Shown: positions 36,372-49,300, numbered from the stretch's first letter. The stretch: DNA of 64,000 nt from Erwinia billingiae Eb661 (GCF_000196615.1 NC_014306.1:3348001-3412000); one strand, 5' to 3'. Made by a program: numbers and translations. The notes: generated by a model not told the origin, from the letters alone.

Positions 36372-38521
36372 GCTGCATCTCCCCGCGCCACGTTCTGTTT
36401 CGCCGTTTGCGCGGCGGCGTTGCGAATGATCTCATCGCGCGCACCGTCAGCAATAATGCGGCCGTTATCCATCACCACAATCCGGTCCACCAGCTTGAGT
36501 AACGCCGGTCGGTGCGTCACCAGCACCAGCGTGCGGCCAGAAAGCCAGCCCTGCATCTGACGGATCACATGGTCTTCAAGCTGCTCATCCATTGAGGCCG
36601 TCGGCTCGTCCATCAGCACCACCTGCGGCTGGCGCAGGATCATCCGGCTCAGCATCACCATTTGACGCTGACCACCGGACAATCCCCGGCCGCCTTCATT
36701 GATTACCCGATCGAGGCTGGCGGCATCCTGCTGCACCAGGCTCAGTGCGCCGCTGATCCGCAGTGCCTGCAGCATCTCCTGTTCGCTGGCATGAGGATTG
36801 CCCAGCATCAGGTTTTGCCGCAGCGTGCCAAAGAACAGGCGGGAATCCTGCGACAGCCAACCCAGCTGGCGGCGCAGGTCGACGGGATCGATATGGCGAA
36901 TATCCACGCCATCGACCACCACTTTCCCCTGAGTGGCCATCGACTGTCCGGCCAGCAGCCGCAGCAGGGTGGATTTGCCCGCGCCCACCTTGCCGAGAAT
37001 GGCGATACGCTCGCCGGGTTTGATTTGCAGCTGTCCAATATTGAGCACGTTTTTCGCGTTTTCTTCATCGTAGCTGTACTGAACGCCCTTCAATTCATAC
37101 TGGCCGGTCAGGGTTGGGCAGTGGGCCATTTCCCCTTCATCCACCTGATCGAGCGGCTTTTTCAGCAGTTCGTCCAGTCCGGTCATCGCGCTTTTGGCAT
37201 GCTGCCAGCGGGAGAACACCATCGTCAGCTGCATCAGTGGCGCAATGGTACGTGATGACAGCATGCTGCTGGCGACCAGCGTACCGGTGGTGATATCGCC
37301 ATTCAGAACCAGATAAACCCCGAACACCAGCATGCTGGCATAGGTTAACTGCTGGACAGTGGAGGCCCAACCGGTCAGCCGCGCGCCCCACAGGCGTTGC
37401 TGCATGCCCACCGCCGCACTGACTTCATGGGTCTGTTCCCACTGACGCTGGAAGTAAGGTTCGGCCTGTAGGGATTTGATGTCTTCAATCCCTTCGATGG
37501 TTTCCACCAGCACCGCATTGCGCAGCGCGCCTTCGCGCAGCCCTTCTTTCGCCAGTTTCGCCATCGGGATCTGCACCAGCAAACCCGGAATGACAATCAG
37601 CGGGATCGCCAGCAGCGGCACAATCACCAGCGGGCCGCCGATAAAGGCCATGATAAACAGGAACAGGATCACGAAAGGCATGTCCGCTGCCGCACCGACC
37701 GTGGTGGAGGTCAGCAGTTCGCGCACCTGATCGATTTCGCGCAGTTGCGAAATAAAAGACCCTGTTGATTTCGGCCGGGCCTCATTACGGATATTCATCG
37801 CCCGGGCAAACAGCATGGAAGAGACTTTCAGGTCAATGCGCTTCCCCATCAGGTCGGATACCTGGGTACGCATCAGGCGGATCAGATATTCAAACACCGC
37901 CGCAATCAGCACCCCGGTAAACAGCACCCACAGTGTCGGTTCTGACTGCGCCGGGATCACCCGGTCGTAGATCTGCATCGAGAACAGGATCCCGGCCAGC
38001 GCCAGCACGTTACCCACCACCGACGCCAGCGAGATCTCGGCGATCTTGCGCCCCATGCCGCGGAAGTTTTCCCAGAACCAGTGCTTTTTATACGGCTTAA
38101 CGAATTCATCGATGCGCGCATCACGCCCACGCGCCGCGACGCCAACAATCCCGACCTGCTCCTGACTTTGCGCCAGCAACAGCGCAAGCTCGCTTTCGCG
38201 CACCACATCACCACCGTCGCTCAGCCAGTAACGCGCTTTGCCTTCCGCATCAATGGTTTCGACCACCACCACGTTGCCATTTTCCATGATCAAAATGACC
38301 GGCGTTACTTCCTGCCGCCAGCGGATTTTGTCGCGCGGCATCATGGTCATATGCAGCCCCAACAGGCCTGCCAGTCTTTCCAGCTGCTGGGCTGGCGTCA
38401 GGTGTTCAAACCAGCGCATCTGCTGGCGTAAGGTGGAGCCGTCCGCAGGTTTGCCAAAACGCGCGGCGACACGCAGCATGGCGTCAATCCAGTTCTCAGT
38501 GCTTGCGGTTTGTTTGTTCAT
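36368..38521 (-). CDS. Type I secretion ABC exporter (LapB/BapC type)
   Basis: This 717-residue inner-membrane ATPase would drive export of the giant adhesin. Residues 1-140 form a C39 peptidase-like domain without the catalytic Cys of true bacteriocin-processing peptidases, as in HlyB and LapB, so it probably binds the substrate without cutting it. Six helices follow (about 165-440). The ATPase domain (about 480-705) has Walker A LGKVGAGKST, signature LSGGQRQMV, Walker B VVLMDEPTASMD and a switch His in VLVTHRPALL. The gene lies 35 bases after the TolC-type gene, and its stop overlaps the adaptor start. Confidence 0.95.
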   Translation of the reverse strand: MNKQTASTENWIDAMLRVAARFGKPADGSTLRQQMRWFEHLTPAQQLERLAGLLGLHMTMMPRDKIRWRQEVTPVILIMENGNVVVVETIDAEGKARYWLSDGGDVVRESELALLLAQSQEQVGIVGVAARGRDARIDEFVKPYKKHWFWENFRGMGRKIAEISLASVVGNVLALAGILFSMQIYDRVIPAQSEPTLWVLFTGVLIAAVFEYLIRLMRTQVSDLMGKRIDLKVSSMLFARAMNIRNEARPKSTGSFISQLREIDQVRELLTSTTVGAAADMPFVILFLFIMAFIGGPLVIVPLLAIPLIVIPGLLVQIPMAKLAKEGLREGALRNAVLVETIEGIEDIKSLQAEPYFQRQWEQTHEVSAAVGMQQRLWGARLTGWASTVQQLTYASMLVFGVYLVLNGDITTGTLVASSMLSSRTIAPLMQLTMVFSRWQHAKSAMTGLDELLKKPLDQVDEGEMAHCPTLTGQYELKGVQYSYDEENAKNVLNIGQLQIKPGERIAILGKVGAGKSTLLRLLAGQSMATQGKVVVDGVDIRHIDPVDLRRQLGWLSQDSRLFFGTLRQNLMLGNPHASEQEMLQALRISGALSLVQQDAASLDRVINEGGRGLSGGQRQMVMLSRMILRQPQVVLMDEPTASMDEQLEDHVIRQMQGWLSGRTLVLVTHRPALLKLVDRIVVMDNGRIIADGARDEIIRNAAAQTAKQNVARGDAA

Positions 38522-38555
38522 AGTACTGCCTTAAAAGTTGCGTGTGCTTCAAGCG

Positions 38556-39929
38556 TCACAGTGACGGCAAGGTTTGCCCACTGGTGGCTTCGCGATCAAT
38601 CCCCATAATGTCCAGCAGATTGTCGACCGCTGCGGCATAACGAACCGTGGCATCCCAGCCATCATAAAGTGCCATCAGGCGACTGCTGTCGGCCTGGAAT
38701 ACATCCTGCTCCACGCTCAGCAGATCGTTGAGGCTGCGCTTATTCAACTTGTACTCATCGGCATAAACCGCGCGGGTATGATCGGCGCTGCCCAACTGGG
38801 CCTCGCCGGCGGTTTGCCGTTGCTGGGCACCGATCATGTCGGCATAGGCCGTGGAGGCATGCTGATTGATATCCAGTTTCGATTGCTGAATCGCGGCCTC
38901 GGCCGCTTCCCGGTCGCCTTCTGCGGCGCGGGTTTTGGCATTGACCAGTCCGCCCTGATAGAGCGGTGCCTCAACCTGCAGCTGCAACTCATCGTCCCAG
39001 TAGGATCGGCTGCTGTTTTCATAGCGGGTCCGGCCGGCCTGCACTTTGATGGTTGGCCAGTGGTTAGAAGAGGCCTGACGGACGCGCTCCATCGCCGCTT
39101 CCTGTTTGGCCTGCGCACTGCGTACCGCAGCGCTTTTTTCGTAGGCGATTTTGTCGAGGGTGATTTGCTGATTGAGCAACGACTGCGGCAGCTCCGGCAA
39201 ATCGTTGGAGACCACGCCGGTCAGCACCGTCAGCTGCGCCTGTGCCGAACGTTCCTGCGCGCGGTACTGTTCGAGCGTGGCGTGCATGCCCGCAATGCGG
39301 GTTTCGGCCTGCAACACGTCGGATTGCGAACTCAGCCCGGCGTCAGCACGCAGTTTGGCAATGTCCTTGACGTGTTCAAGCGAGGCGACGTTATTGCGCG
39401 AGGCGTCCACCAGCGCCTTGTAGCGCTTGACCTCCAGATAGGCTTGCAGCGTGTCCTGCGCCACGGTGGTCATGGTGTCATAAAGGTCGTAGCGGTAGGC
39501 ATCGGAGAGTTTATGCTGCTCGTCGATGGCGCCGCCGGTGCGGCCAAAGTCATACAGCAACTGGCTCAGCGTGATGCCGCCGGAACCATTATTGTTCAGG
39601 CTGCCGGCCGAATCGGTCTGCTGTGACCGCCCGCCGGTGGCTGAAAGGGAAATTTGCGGATACCACGCACTTTCGGCGGCATCGAGATCGGCTTCGCCAA
39701 CGTGGATTTGCGCCGCCGCTTCGGAAATTTTGGGATTACGTGCAAAGGCGCGAAGGATGGCATCGCGCAAGGTTAAGGTGGCGATTTGCTCCTCGGTCGG
39801 TGCTGCACGCCAGTTGAATTGAGCTTTCGGCTCTTTTGCTGCCAGCGCAGCCTGTCCCATTGAAGCGCAGAGTGCGCCGATACAGAGTGACAGCCACACT
39901 TTCTTCAATTTACTGCCTGTATACACCAT
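38556..39929 (-). CDS. TolC-family outer-membrane channel (LapE/BapB type)
   Basis: The protein would form the outer-membrane exit duct for the adhesin. The ATG at 39929 follows AAGGGAATTTCG; an upstream in-frame GTG would place that ribosome site inside the gene. The 457-residue precursor has a signal peptide ending near QAALA, and two OEP repeats (about 60-250 and 260-445) of long helices. Typical stretches are LTLRDAILRAFARNP, AAESAWYPQISLSATGG and QLLYDFGRTGGAID in the first half, and VEAPLYQGGLVNAKTRAAE in the second. It is the first gene of the export trio and lies 400 bases downstream of the adhesin gene. Confidence 0.93.
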   Translation of the reverse strand: MVYTGSKLKKVWLSLCIGALCASMGQAALAAKEPKAQFNWRAAPTEEQIATLTLRDAILRAFARNPKISEAAAQIHVGEADLDAAESAWYPQISLSATGGRSQQTDSAGSLNNNGSGGITLSQLLYDFGRTGGAIDEQHKLSDAYRYDLYDTMTTVAQDTLQAYLEVKRYKALVDASRNNVASLEHVKDIAKLRADAGLSSQSDVLQAETRIAGMHATLEQYRAQERSAQAQLTVLTGVVSNDLPELPQSLLNQQITLDKIAYEKSAAVRSAQAKQEAAMERVRQASSNHWPTIKVQAGRTRYENSSRSYWDDELQLQVEAPLYQGGLVNAKTRAAEGDREAAEAAIQQSKLDINQHASTAYADMIGAQQRQTAGEAQLGSADHTRAVYADEYKLNKRSLNDLLSVEQDVFQADSSRLMALYDGWDATVRYAAAVDNLLDIMGIDREATSGQTLPSL

Positions 39930-40116
39930 CGAAATTCCCTTGTGCACCGGATATTAGGTAAAGGCATGCGGTCGAAAGATAAAGCAGCGCTTTATTTTCC
40001 AGAAGCATAAGCTAGCCAGCGCCGAAGAGGGAGCTGAGCCTGACCCGGTGTCGGACGGATTACAGAGCAACCCGCCACAAGAGAAATGGTTAGAACAGCA
40101 GCCATGACATCTTGCA

Positions 40117-40138
40117 TAAAAAAGAGGGCATCCCCTCT
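40117..40138 (-). terminator. Intrinsic terminator downstream of the giant adhesin
   Basis: On the minus strand the stem AGAGGG-GATG-CCCTCT is followed directly by TTTTTT. It lies 190 bases after the adhesin stop codon and would separate its transcript from the export genes. Confidence 0.8.
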
Positions 40139-40288
40139 AAATGGCAAGATCGCCGTTCAAGGCGATCTTCTTATATTAGTATTATTGGTCTTTCTTTACG
40201 CAACGTTAACACATTGCGTTGACTGTCTTATTTTATAAGAACCTTTTTCAAAAGCCAGTAACTGTTAACCTCCTCTTAACCTTAGACG

Positions 40289-40320
40289 CCCTGCACGAGA
40301 ATTTCCTCTCTCGTGCAGGG
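40289..40320 (-). repeat. 12-bp hairpin just after the adhesin stop
   Basis: CCCTGCACGAGA and TCTCGTGCAGGG form a perfect 12-bp stem with an 8-base loop, ten bases after the adhesin stop on the minus strand. No T run follows. It may protect the 18-kb mRNA from 3' decay or attenuate read-through. Confidence 0.65.
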
Positions 40321-40330
40321 AAAGTCTTTA

Positions 40331-43300
40331 TCAGACCACGTGAACCTGCAGATTGTGCTGTACCAGCACGTCGCCGAGCGTGTTGGCCGAAGAGAGCGCC
40401 GAGTTGTGATAAACGTCAAACGTTTGTCCATCAACGGTCCGCTGCCCTGAGGTTGCCCATACGCCGCCATCGCTGTTTGCCAGCGTCACCTGGTCACCGG
40501 TGGTCCCTTTAATCACCAGGTCGTTGGTCTGACTGTCGGTGATATTCAGCGCTTCGTTGAGATCCAACTTCACGCTGTTGGTGCCGGCTTTACCGAGGTC
40601 AATCACCTCGATGTGCTCGACTTTCAGCCCCAGTGAGGTGAGGTCGAGGGCCATATGCTCACCGTTCAGTACCAGCGTATCGGTACCTGCCCCGCCGTCG
40701 ATATGGGTAAAGTTCAGCGAGTTCACGGTTACCGTGTCATTGCCCGTACTGCCGGTGACGGACGCCCCTTCCACCGTATGACCATCCGCCAGGGTGATCA
40801 CCACGCCACCAATGGTGTAAGCACTGCTGTCTGCCACTGCCGCCGTGTCGGTCGCGGTCACTGCGGCGGCCGTCGCATCATGCGTGGTGGTGCTGGTATC
40901 CGTACTGCTGGTATCACTGCCGGTCACCAGAGTGGAATCTACCGTCGCGGCATGCGTCACCGCCGTAGTGCTGGTGTCCGTGGTAGTGGAATGCGTTGAC
41001 GCCGCGGCAGCCGAAGTATCGTCGGCCACCACCGCCATCATCACCGAGGCGGTGGCGACAGAGGACGTGCTGACTGGCAACAGCGAACCCAACAGCAAGG
41101 TGTTGCTGGCTGATGCCGGGTTACCCGCCGCATCCACCGCCGTCACGGTGACGATGCTGCTCAGACTCAGCGCCGTCAGCAAGCCGCCGGTGAACTTCAC
41201 GCTGTAGCGACCCAGCGCATCGGTGGTGGCCTGCAGCGTGGTGCCGTTCAGGGTGACGTTCAGTCGGGTGCCCTGCGCCAGGTTCAACGTGCCGCCCGAT
41301 ACGGTCAGACCGGTCACCAACACGCTAACCAGGCTGAGTATGGGGTCGACGCCGATGGCGGGCAGGTTATGGGTTACCGCCGTGAAGGCATCGCTGGCCG
41401 TCGAGGTATTGCCCACCGCATCGGTCAGCGTGACCGTCACGTTGGTCGAGCCATCCGCGATGTTTTTCAACGCTGCGGAAGGCACGGTGACGCTCCAGGT
41501 GCCGTTGGCCAGCACCGTGGTGGTATAAATATTCCCCGCCACGTTAACCGATACCGTACTCCCGACGCCATTGGTCGAGGTGCCGCTGATGGTCTCGGCG
41601 ACATTGGCTTCGCTGAGGTTCAGATAGTGGTCGCCGCCAAACACGCTGCTGTTGGTGATCGCCACGGTTGGCAGCGTGTGGGTGCCCACCAGTACCGTGG
41701 TGGCTCCGCTACCGGCATTACCGGCGGCGTTGGTCAGGGTGGCGGTAACCGAATCCGTGCCGTCCGGCAGGGCAGCCAGCGTCGCGGCCGGGACCGACAC
41801 GCTCCATGCCCCATTAGCACCCACGGTGGTGGTCAGCGTAGCCGTGCCGACTCTCACCGTAATCACCGAACCTTCGGCATTGGTTGAGGTACCGGAAATG
41901 GTCTGCGCACTGAGGGCATCCGTCGCGTTCAGCAAGCCATCACCAAAGACGCTGGAGATGGTTACCGTCGGCGGCGTCTGCGCAATCACGCTCAGCGAAC
42001 CGGTATTGCTTGCCTGGTTGCCATACGCATCGGTGGCGGTCGCCGTAGCCGTCAGGGTGCCGTTGGCTAACGCGGTCAGGTCGGCTTTCGGTACGCTCAG
42101 GCTCCAGCTGCCACCGCTTCCCACGGTGGTGGTGTAGGTTTTGCCACTCAGCGACACGCTGACCGTGGTACCCGCCGTCAGGTTGGTCGAAGACCCGCTG
42201 ATGGTTTGCGCCGCATTCAAATCGCTGGCACTCAGCACACCGTCACCAAACACCGTGTTGAGGGTCAAGGTTGGCGTGCTGTGAATCCCGACTTTCAGGC
42301 CCGCGCTGGTGCTGGCCACGTTACCCACCGCATCCGCGACCGAAACACCGACCGTCAGGTTGCCGTCCAGTAAGGTGCCGAGGATGTTTGGTGCAATCTG
42401 CGCGCTGAATACCCCACCCTGACCCACGGTTGCGGTCACGGTAGAGCTGCCCAGATTAATGGTCACGGTTGAACCGACGGCGACGCCGTTACCGACCGTA
42501 CCGCTGATGGTTTGCGTCACCAGCGATTCCAGCAGGCTAAGCACGCCATCACCAAACAGCGGATTCAGGGTGATGGTTGGCACCTGCAGCCCAACCAGCG
42601 CGCTGGCTGACGACGCCGTGGTGTTGCCTGCGCTATCGGTCACGCTAACCCCAACGGAAAGATTACCGTCGGTGAGTCCCTGCAGAAGGGTCGGTGTCAG
42701 CGCCAGGCTGAAGGTGCCGTTGGCTGCGGTGGTGGTGACAAACTGCGTACTGCCGATGGTGACCACCACGCGGGATCCTGCATCCGCGCCGGTGATAGTT
42801 CCGCCAATGGTCTGACCCAGTACCGCATCCGCCACGTTCAGCAGGCCATCTCCGAACAATGGATTGATGGTGATAGAAGGCGCGGTCAGTTTGACCACCG
42901 CACCGGCGCTAACGACTGGCGAGGTGTTCCCTGCCGGATCGGTCACCGACGCGGTAACGGTCAGATTACCGCTGGTCAGGGTGCTTAACAGGGCCGGCGT
43001 GATGGTGGCGGTAAAGGCACCGTTGCTGCCGACGGTGGCATCCACCGTGGTATTACCGACGGACACATGGACGATGGATCCCGCCACGGCATTGTTAACC
43101 GTACCGCTGATGGTCTGATTGGTCAGCGCATCCGCAATGTTCAGGATGCCATCGCCAAAGATCGATCCGATCGACACGGTTGGCGTGGCGGTAAAGATGC
43201 CGACGTTCACCGCCGTTGAGCTGGTGTTCCCCGCCGGGTCGACAACCTTAACCCCCAGCGCCAGCGTGCCATCGGTCAGCGCAGCCAGATCCAGTGGTGG

Positions 43301-46300
43301 AATGTTGACGCTCCAGCGACCCAACGCATTCACCGTTGACTGGTAAGATTTGGTGCCCAGCGTGACGGTAACGGTTGAACCGGTTGCCGCCGTGACGGTG
43401 CCGCCCACCGTTTGGGTTAAGGCAGCCTCGGCGATATTCAGCAGGCCATCGCCGCCAAACAGCGTATCCAGCGCGCCGATAACCGGTGCGGTAAGGATTG
43501 TGGTGACGGTTTCGCCGATGGTTCTGCTGTTACCCGCCGCATCGGTCAGCACCAGTTCCAGTTCCGTACTGCCTGGCTGCAGCGCACCCAACAGGCTCGG
43601 CGGTACCACCAGCGCAAAGTTGCCGTCCTGGCCAACGTTAGCGGTCAGCGTGGTGCCGCCCAGCGTTAAGGATACCGTCGCGCCGACGCCAGCGGAGGTT
43701 GCCACACCGGTAATGGTCTGGGCAACAGCCGTGTCGGCAGCATTGAGGAAGCCGTCACCAAACAGTGAGTCGACCACCAGATTCAGCGCGCTGTTCACCA
43801 CTTTATTAATGGTGACCGTGGCATCGGTCTGGTTACCGGCGGCATCGTCGACACGCAGGCCAAACACCAGCGTGCCGTCGGTCAGGCTACCCAGCACTTC
43901 CGGCGTCAGTTGAATGCTGAAGGTACCGTTAGGCTGCACGATGGCGGTCGCAATCGGTGCACCGTCGCCGAGATACAGACCAATGGTCTGGCCTTCGGCC
44001 CCGGAGGCGGTACCGGTCAACAACTGCGTGGTGAGGATATCGGTGGCGTTCAGCAGGTTATCGCCCAGCAGCGCCTCCACCTGAATCAGCGGTGCGCCGG
44101 TATCCACGGTGAAGGTATCCGTAGTGGTCGTGAGGTTACCCGCCGCATCGCTCAGGGTGGCGGTAATGGTATGACCGGTCTGCGTGAGCGCCTGCAGGTC
44201 ACCAGAAGGCACGCTGGTGCTCCAGCTGCCGTTTGCCTGCACAATCGCGGTATAGGTTTTGCCTTCCAGCGTCACGGTGACCGCTCTGCCCGCCTCGGAA
44301 GTGGATGCGGTGCCGCTGATGGTCTGCGAAACCGCAGCTTCACTGCCATTCAGCACGTTATCGCCAGCAAATGCCGCGATGGTCAGCGTTGGCGCTACGC
44401 GGTCGACGAGGATTTGCTCGCTGGCCGTGAACGTGCCGTCGTCCACCGTGACCAGTTGCGCCTGAACAGTGTGGGTCCCGTCGGCCAGGTTCGCTGGCAG
44501 ATTCGGGATAGTCACCGACCAGGTCCCTGCGGCGGTCGCTACCGGATAGGTGCCGACCGGCACACCATCTACCGTGACGGTAATGGTTCCCGCACCCGTT
44601 AAGGCTGGCAGATTGGCAAAGGTGCCGTTAATCGTCAGCGTGTCACCATCGGTGGCGTTCACGATATTGTCAGTCGACACCGGTGCCAGCGTTAACAGCG
44701 GCGTTGCCGGCAGCGTCAGGTCTATGGTGACGTCGGCACTGGCGGTGCCGATATTGCCTGCCGCATCGGCTACCGACACCCCGATGGTGCCGGTGCCGCT
44801 GGTGCCAAGCTGCGCAATCGCCGCTGGCGTAACGTTGACTGACCAGCTTCCATCAGCCTGCACCACGCCGGTCAGCGTGGAGGTACCGATGGTGACCGTC
44901 ACCAGCTGTCCCGCGCTGGCACCGACGGTGGTTCCGCTCAGCGTCTGCGCAGACAGGCTTTCGACATAGGTCAGCGCATTGTCGCCGGTAAACGGCGTAA
45001 TGGTGACGGTCGGTGCCTGGGTATCCACCGTGAAGCTGCCCGCCACGGTGGTGGCGTTGCCGGCACTGTCAGTGGCCACAACCGTGACCGCCTGAGTACC
45101 CTGTGCCAGCGCACCCAACTCGGCCGCGCCGAGACCCAGCGTCCAGACACCGTTGGTGCCGGCGGTAACGTCATAGTTAGTGCCACCGACGGTGACCCTC
45201 ACCGCCTGGTTAGCGCCCGCCGTACCGGTCAGTGATGCACCGGCTGTGGCTTCCGCCAGATTCAGGAAGCTGTCGACAAACGGCGTCGCCAGCGTAGCCA
45301 CCGGGGCCGTCAGTGCCGCGCTAAAGTCCAGGGTTTCCGTGGTGCTGTTGCCCGCCGGATCGGTGACCGTCACGTTGACACTGTGCGTCCCTGCGGTCAG
45401 GCCACTCAATGTGCCTGCTGGCAACGCCACCGACCAGTTACCGTCAGCATCGACGGTGCCGGTATAGGTGACGCCCGCCACGTCGATCCTCAGCTGCACG
45501 CCCTGGTTAGCGCCGGTGGCACCGGTGGTGCCGGTCAGCGTTAACGCGCCGGCCGCTTCCGCGATGTTCAGTACGCCATCGCCAAACAGGGTATTGATGG
45601 TCGGATCCGGTGCGGTCAGTACGGCGGTAAAGTCGAGTGCCGCGGTATCGCTGTTACCTGCGCTGTCGGTCGCGGTGACGCTGACGGTATGCGTGCCGTT
45701 GGCCAACGCGCCCAGCTGCGCGGGCGTCAGGCTCAGCGACCAGTTGCCGCCCGCATCGACGGTCGCCGCGACTGGGTTACCGTTGTTTAAGCCGCTGATA
45801 GAGACATTCACCGTCTGGCCCGCACCGAGTTTACCGGTAGAGCCACTGATGGCCTGCGCCAGGGCGGCTTCGCTGATATTCAGCTGGCCATCGCCAAACG
45901 GCAGGTTGATCGACACGTCAGGCAGATCGTTAATCGCCACCAGCAAGGCACCGCTGGTCGTTCCAACGTTGCCTACGCTGTCGGTGACGGTAACCGCAAT
46001 TGGCCAGTTGCCATCCGGCAGCGTGGTCAATACGTTGGCCGGTAGTGCCAGACTCCATTGCCCGGTCGCCGTATCCACCGTCGCGGTATAGGCCGCGCCG
46101 TTAATATTGACGCTCACCGTCTGCGCACCGGTGATACCGGTGACGCCCGTCAGCGCACCGCCTGCTGCCGCTTCCGTGGCATTCAGCACGCCATCGACAA
46201 ACGGCTGCACCAGCGTTGGTGCCGGCAGTCCGGTGATGATGGCGGTGAAGTCCAGCGAGTCGCTGCTGCTGTTACCCGCGCGATCGGTGACCACCACGTC

Positions 46301-49300
46301 AATGGTATGCGTGCCGTTGCCCAAATCCGCCGCCATTGACGGCGTCAGCGTGGCGCTCCAGTTGCCGTTAGCATCGACGGTTGCGGTGACGACATTATTA
46401 TCAATCTGCAGCTCAACCGTCTGGCCCGCACCGACAATGCCGGTGGTGCCACTGATGATTTGATCGACACCGGCTTCAACCGCATTCAGTGCGCCATCGA
46501 CAAACGGAACCGCTATATCGGCGACCGGCAGCGTATTGGCCAACACTTCAACACTGCCGTTGACGCTGGCCGGGTTGCCCGCCGCATCCGTAGCGGTGAC
46601 GGAAACCTGCAGCGTTCCATCCGCAAGGCCGCTGAGCGCCCCGGCCGGGATGTTCGCCGACCAGAGGCCGTCAGCCTGAACGGTGCCCGCGAAGGTCAGG
46701 TTACCAATGGTCACCTGAACCGCCGTGCCGACATCCAGGTTAGTGGCGGTGCCGGTGAGGATCTGTGCCGCCGTGACTTCGGCTGCATTGAGCAGTCCAT
46801 CCACAAACGGCGTCGCCAGCGTCAGCACCGGCAGCGTATTGATCGCCACGCCCAGATCCAGCAGATCCGTGGTGGTATTACCGGCGGTATCGGTGACCGA
46901 GACGCCGACCTGCGCGGTGCCATCAGGCAGCAGCAGCAAATCACCGGCCGGGATAGTCAGGCTCCAGGTGCCGTTATCCGTCACCGTGGTGGTGTAGGTT
47001 TTATTGTTCAACGTCACGTCAATGGTCAGTCCCGCTTCAGACGTCCCGCCCACCAGCAATCCTGCGACTGCTTCAGCCAGATTCAGGATCTGATCCGTTC
47101 CGGCACCTAAGGTGACGTCGAGGATCGGTGGATTGGTGTCGACGGTGAAGTTTTCGCTGCTGGTGGCAGGGTTGCCCGCCACGTCATTGCCGCTGGCCGT
47201 CACGCTGTTGGTGCCCTGATTCAGCGCCTGAACATCCGCCGCCGGAACGGTTGCCGTCCAGTTGCCGTCCGCATCCACCGTGGCGGTGTAGGTTTTGCTG
47301 TTGAGGGTAACGGTGATGTTATCCCCGGCGGCAATATGCTGGCTGGTGCCGGTGATCTGCACATCACTTCGGGATTCATTGAAGTTGATCACATCATCGC
47401 TGGTCACCGGATTAATGGCGATCACCGGCAGATCGGCTGCCTGAGCAATCACCGTCACCTGATGCGTTGAGCTGGCCGGATTGCCGGAGGTATCCGTCAC
47501 CGACACGCTGATGGTCTGCGCACCGTCCGTCAGCGCGCCAACGTTGGCGGCCGGCACACTGGTGGTCCATGTGCCATCTGCCAGCACCGTGGCGGTATAG
47601 GTGACGTTGTTCAGGGTAATGGTGACCGTCTGTCCTTCCGCCACGTTAGTGGTGGTTCCCGCAATGGTCAGCGGCTGTCCGGCTTCGGCCTGATTAATGT
47701 AGTCATCACCGGAGACGATGCCCACGGTAATGGTTGGCTGGTTAGCCGGAGACGCATCCACCGTCACCGTCAGATTCTGCACGGTGCTGTTCCCGGCGCT
47801 GTCGGTCAGCGTGGCGATGACCGGATAGGTGCCATCGGCCAGGGTTTGCGTCACGCTGGAAGGCAGATCCAGCTTCCAGGTGCCATCACTTTGCACCGTT
47901 TGCTGATATGTCTGGCCATTAAAGGTAATGGTCACCTGCTGACCCGCTTCGCTCACGGACGCGGTACCGCTGATGGAGACTGGCTGCAGGATCTCAGCCG
48001 CATTGATGATGTTGTCGCCGGCAACCGGCGTCAGTGCCAGCGTCGGCGCAACCAGATCGACGGTAATGGTGGTGTCGATCGTACCGGTATTGCCCTGCGC
48101 ATCGGCGGCGGTCACGGTGATGGTCTGGATCCCGTCGCCCAGGCCCTGCAAGGTCGCCGTGCTGAGTGGCAGGGTCCAGTTGCCGTTGGCATCCACCGTG
48201 GCGGTGAAATCAGCGCCATTGATGTTTACGGTGACGGTTTGACCGGCCCCGCTGACGCCTGTGGTGCCGGTCAGCGTCTGATCGGCCCCGGCTTCGCTGA
48301 TACTCAGATAGCCATCGACAAACGGTGTGTTGATGGTCGGCTGCAGCGCTTCCGTCGCCACAACCACCGTGGTGGTGATGGTGCCGGTGTTACCTGCCGC
48401 ATCACTGAGGCTGACATTCAGCGGATAGCTACCGTCTGCCGCAGCCTGCAGTAAACCGGCTGGCAGTTGCAGACTCCAGTCACCCTGGGCATTAACGGTG
48501 GTGCTGTAGCTTTGTCCATTGAGGGTGACCGTGACCGTCTGGCCTTCCTCTGCGCCCACGCTGCCACCGCTCACGGTGATTTCCGCGGCGGCTTCACCGT
48601 TGTTCACCACGCCGTCACCCGCGACAGGATTCAGAGACAGTGTTGGTGCAACCGTATCCACGCTGAACGGGATCGCCAGTATATTGCTGTTGCCGGCGAC
48701 GTCGGTGACGGTCACCGGAATACTGGTATCACCCTGCGCCAGGGTTTGCAGGGCCACAGACGGCACGGACACCGTCCAGTTGCCATCCGCATCCACCACA
48801 CCGGTATAGGTCGTGGTGCCAATCACTACCGAGACGGTCTGACCGTCGCCGGTGACGCCGGTGGTGCCGCTCAGGGTCTGCGTCAGCGCGGCTTCATTAC
48901 CGTTCAGCACGCCATCGGAGAACGGTGTATCGGCAGTGGCCAGTGGCAGATCGTTGACGTGAACATTCAGGATGCTGCTTCCGGTGACGGTTGCGCCGGT
49001 ATTGTCGGTGACGCTGGCGGTCAGCGTTACCGCCCCGTCCGGCAGACCGGCCAGTGAAGAAGCCGGAATAATGGCATTCCACACGCCATTGGCGCCCACC
49101 ACGGCCGTAAAGGTCTGGCCATTAAAGGCCACGGTCACCGTGCTGCCTTCGGCGACGTTCGCCGTGGTACCTGAAACAATCAGCGCATCCTGCGCTTCTT
49201 CGGCATTCAGGTAGCCATCGGTGCTCAGCGGATCCAGGCTGATGCCTGCAGCCTCACTGTTAACCGTCAGGCTGTGGGTGGCAGTGACCGGGTTGCCTGC

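Larger units (their letters stand above)
39930..40330 (-). promoter_or_regulatory. Gap between adhesin and export genes, with terminators
   Basis: The 401-base region holds three hairpins and no gene. Next to the adhesin stop is a 12-bp stem at 40289-40320, then a 9-bp stem AAGATCGCC/GGCGATCTT at 40146-40169. A compact stem AGAGGG/CCCTCT at 40123-40138 is followed by TTTTTTA on the minus strand, a standard terminator. The remaining 190 bases before the channel gene probably contain a separate promoter, but no convincing -35/-10 pair was found. Confidence 0.6.
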
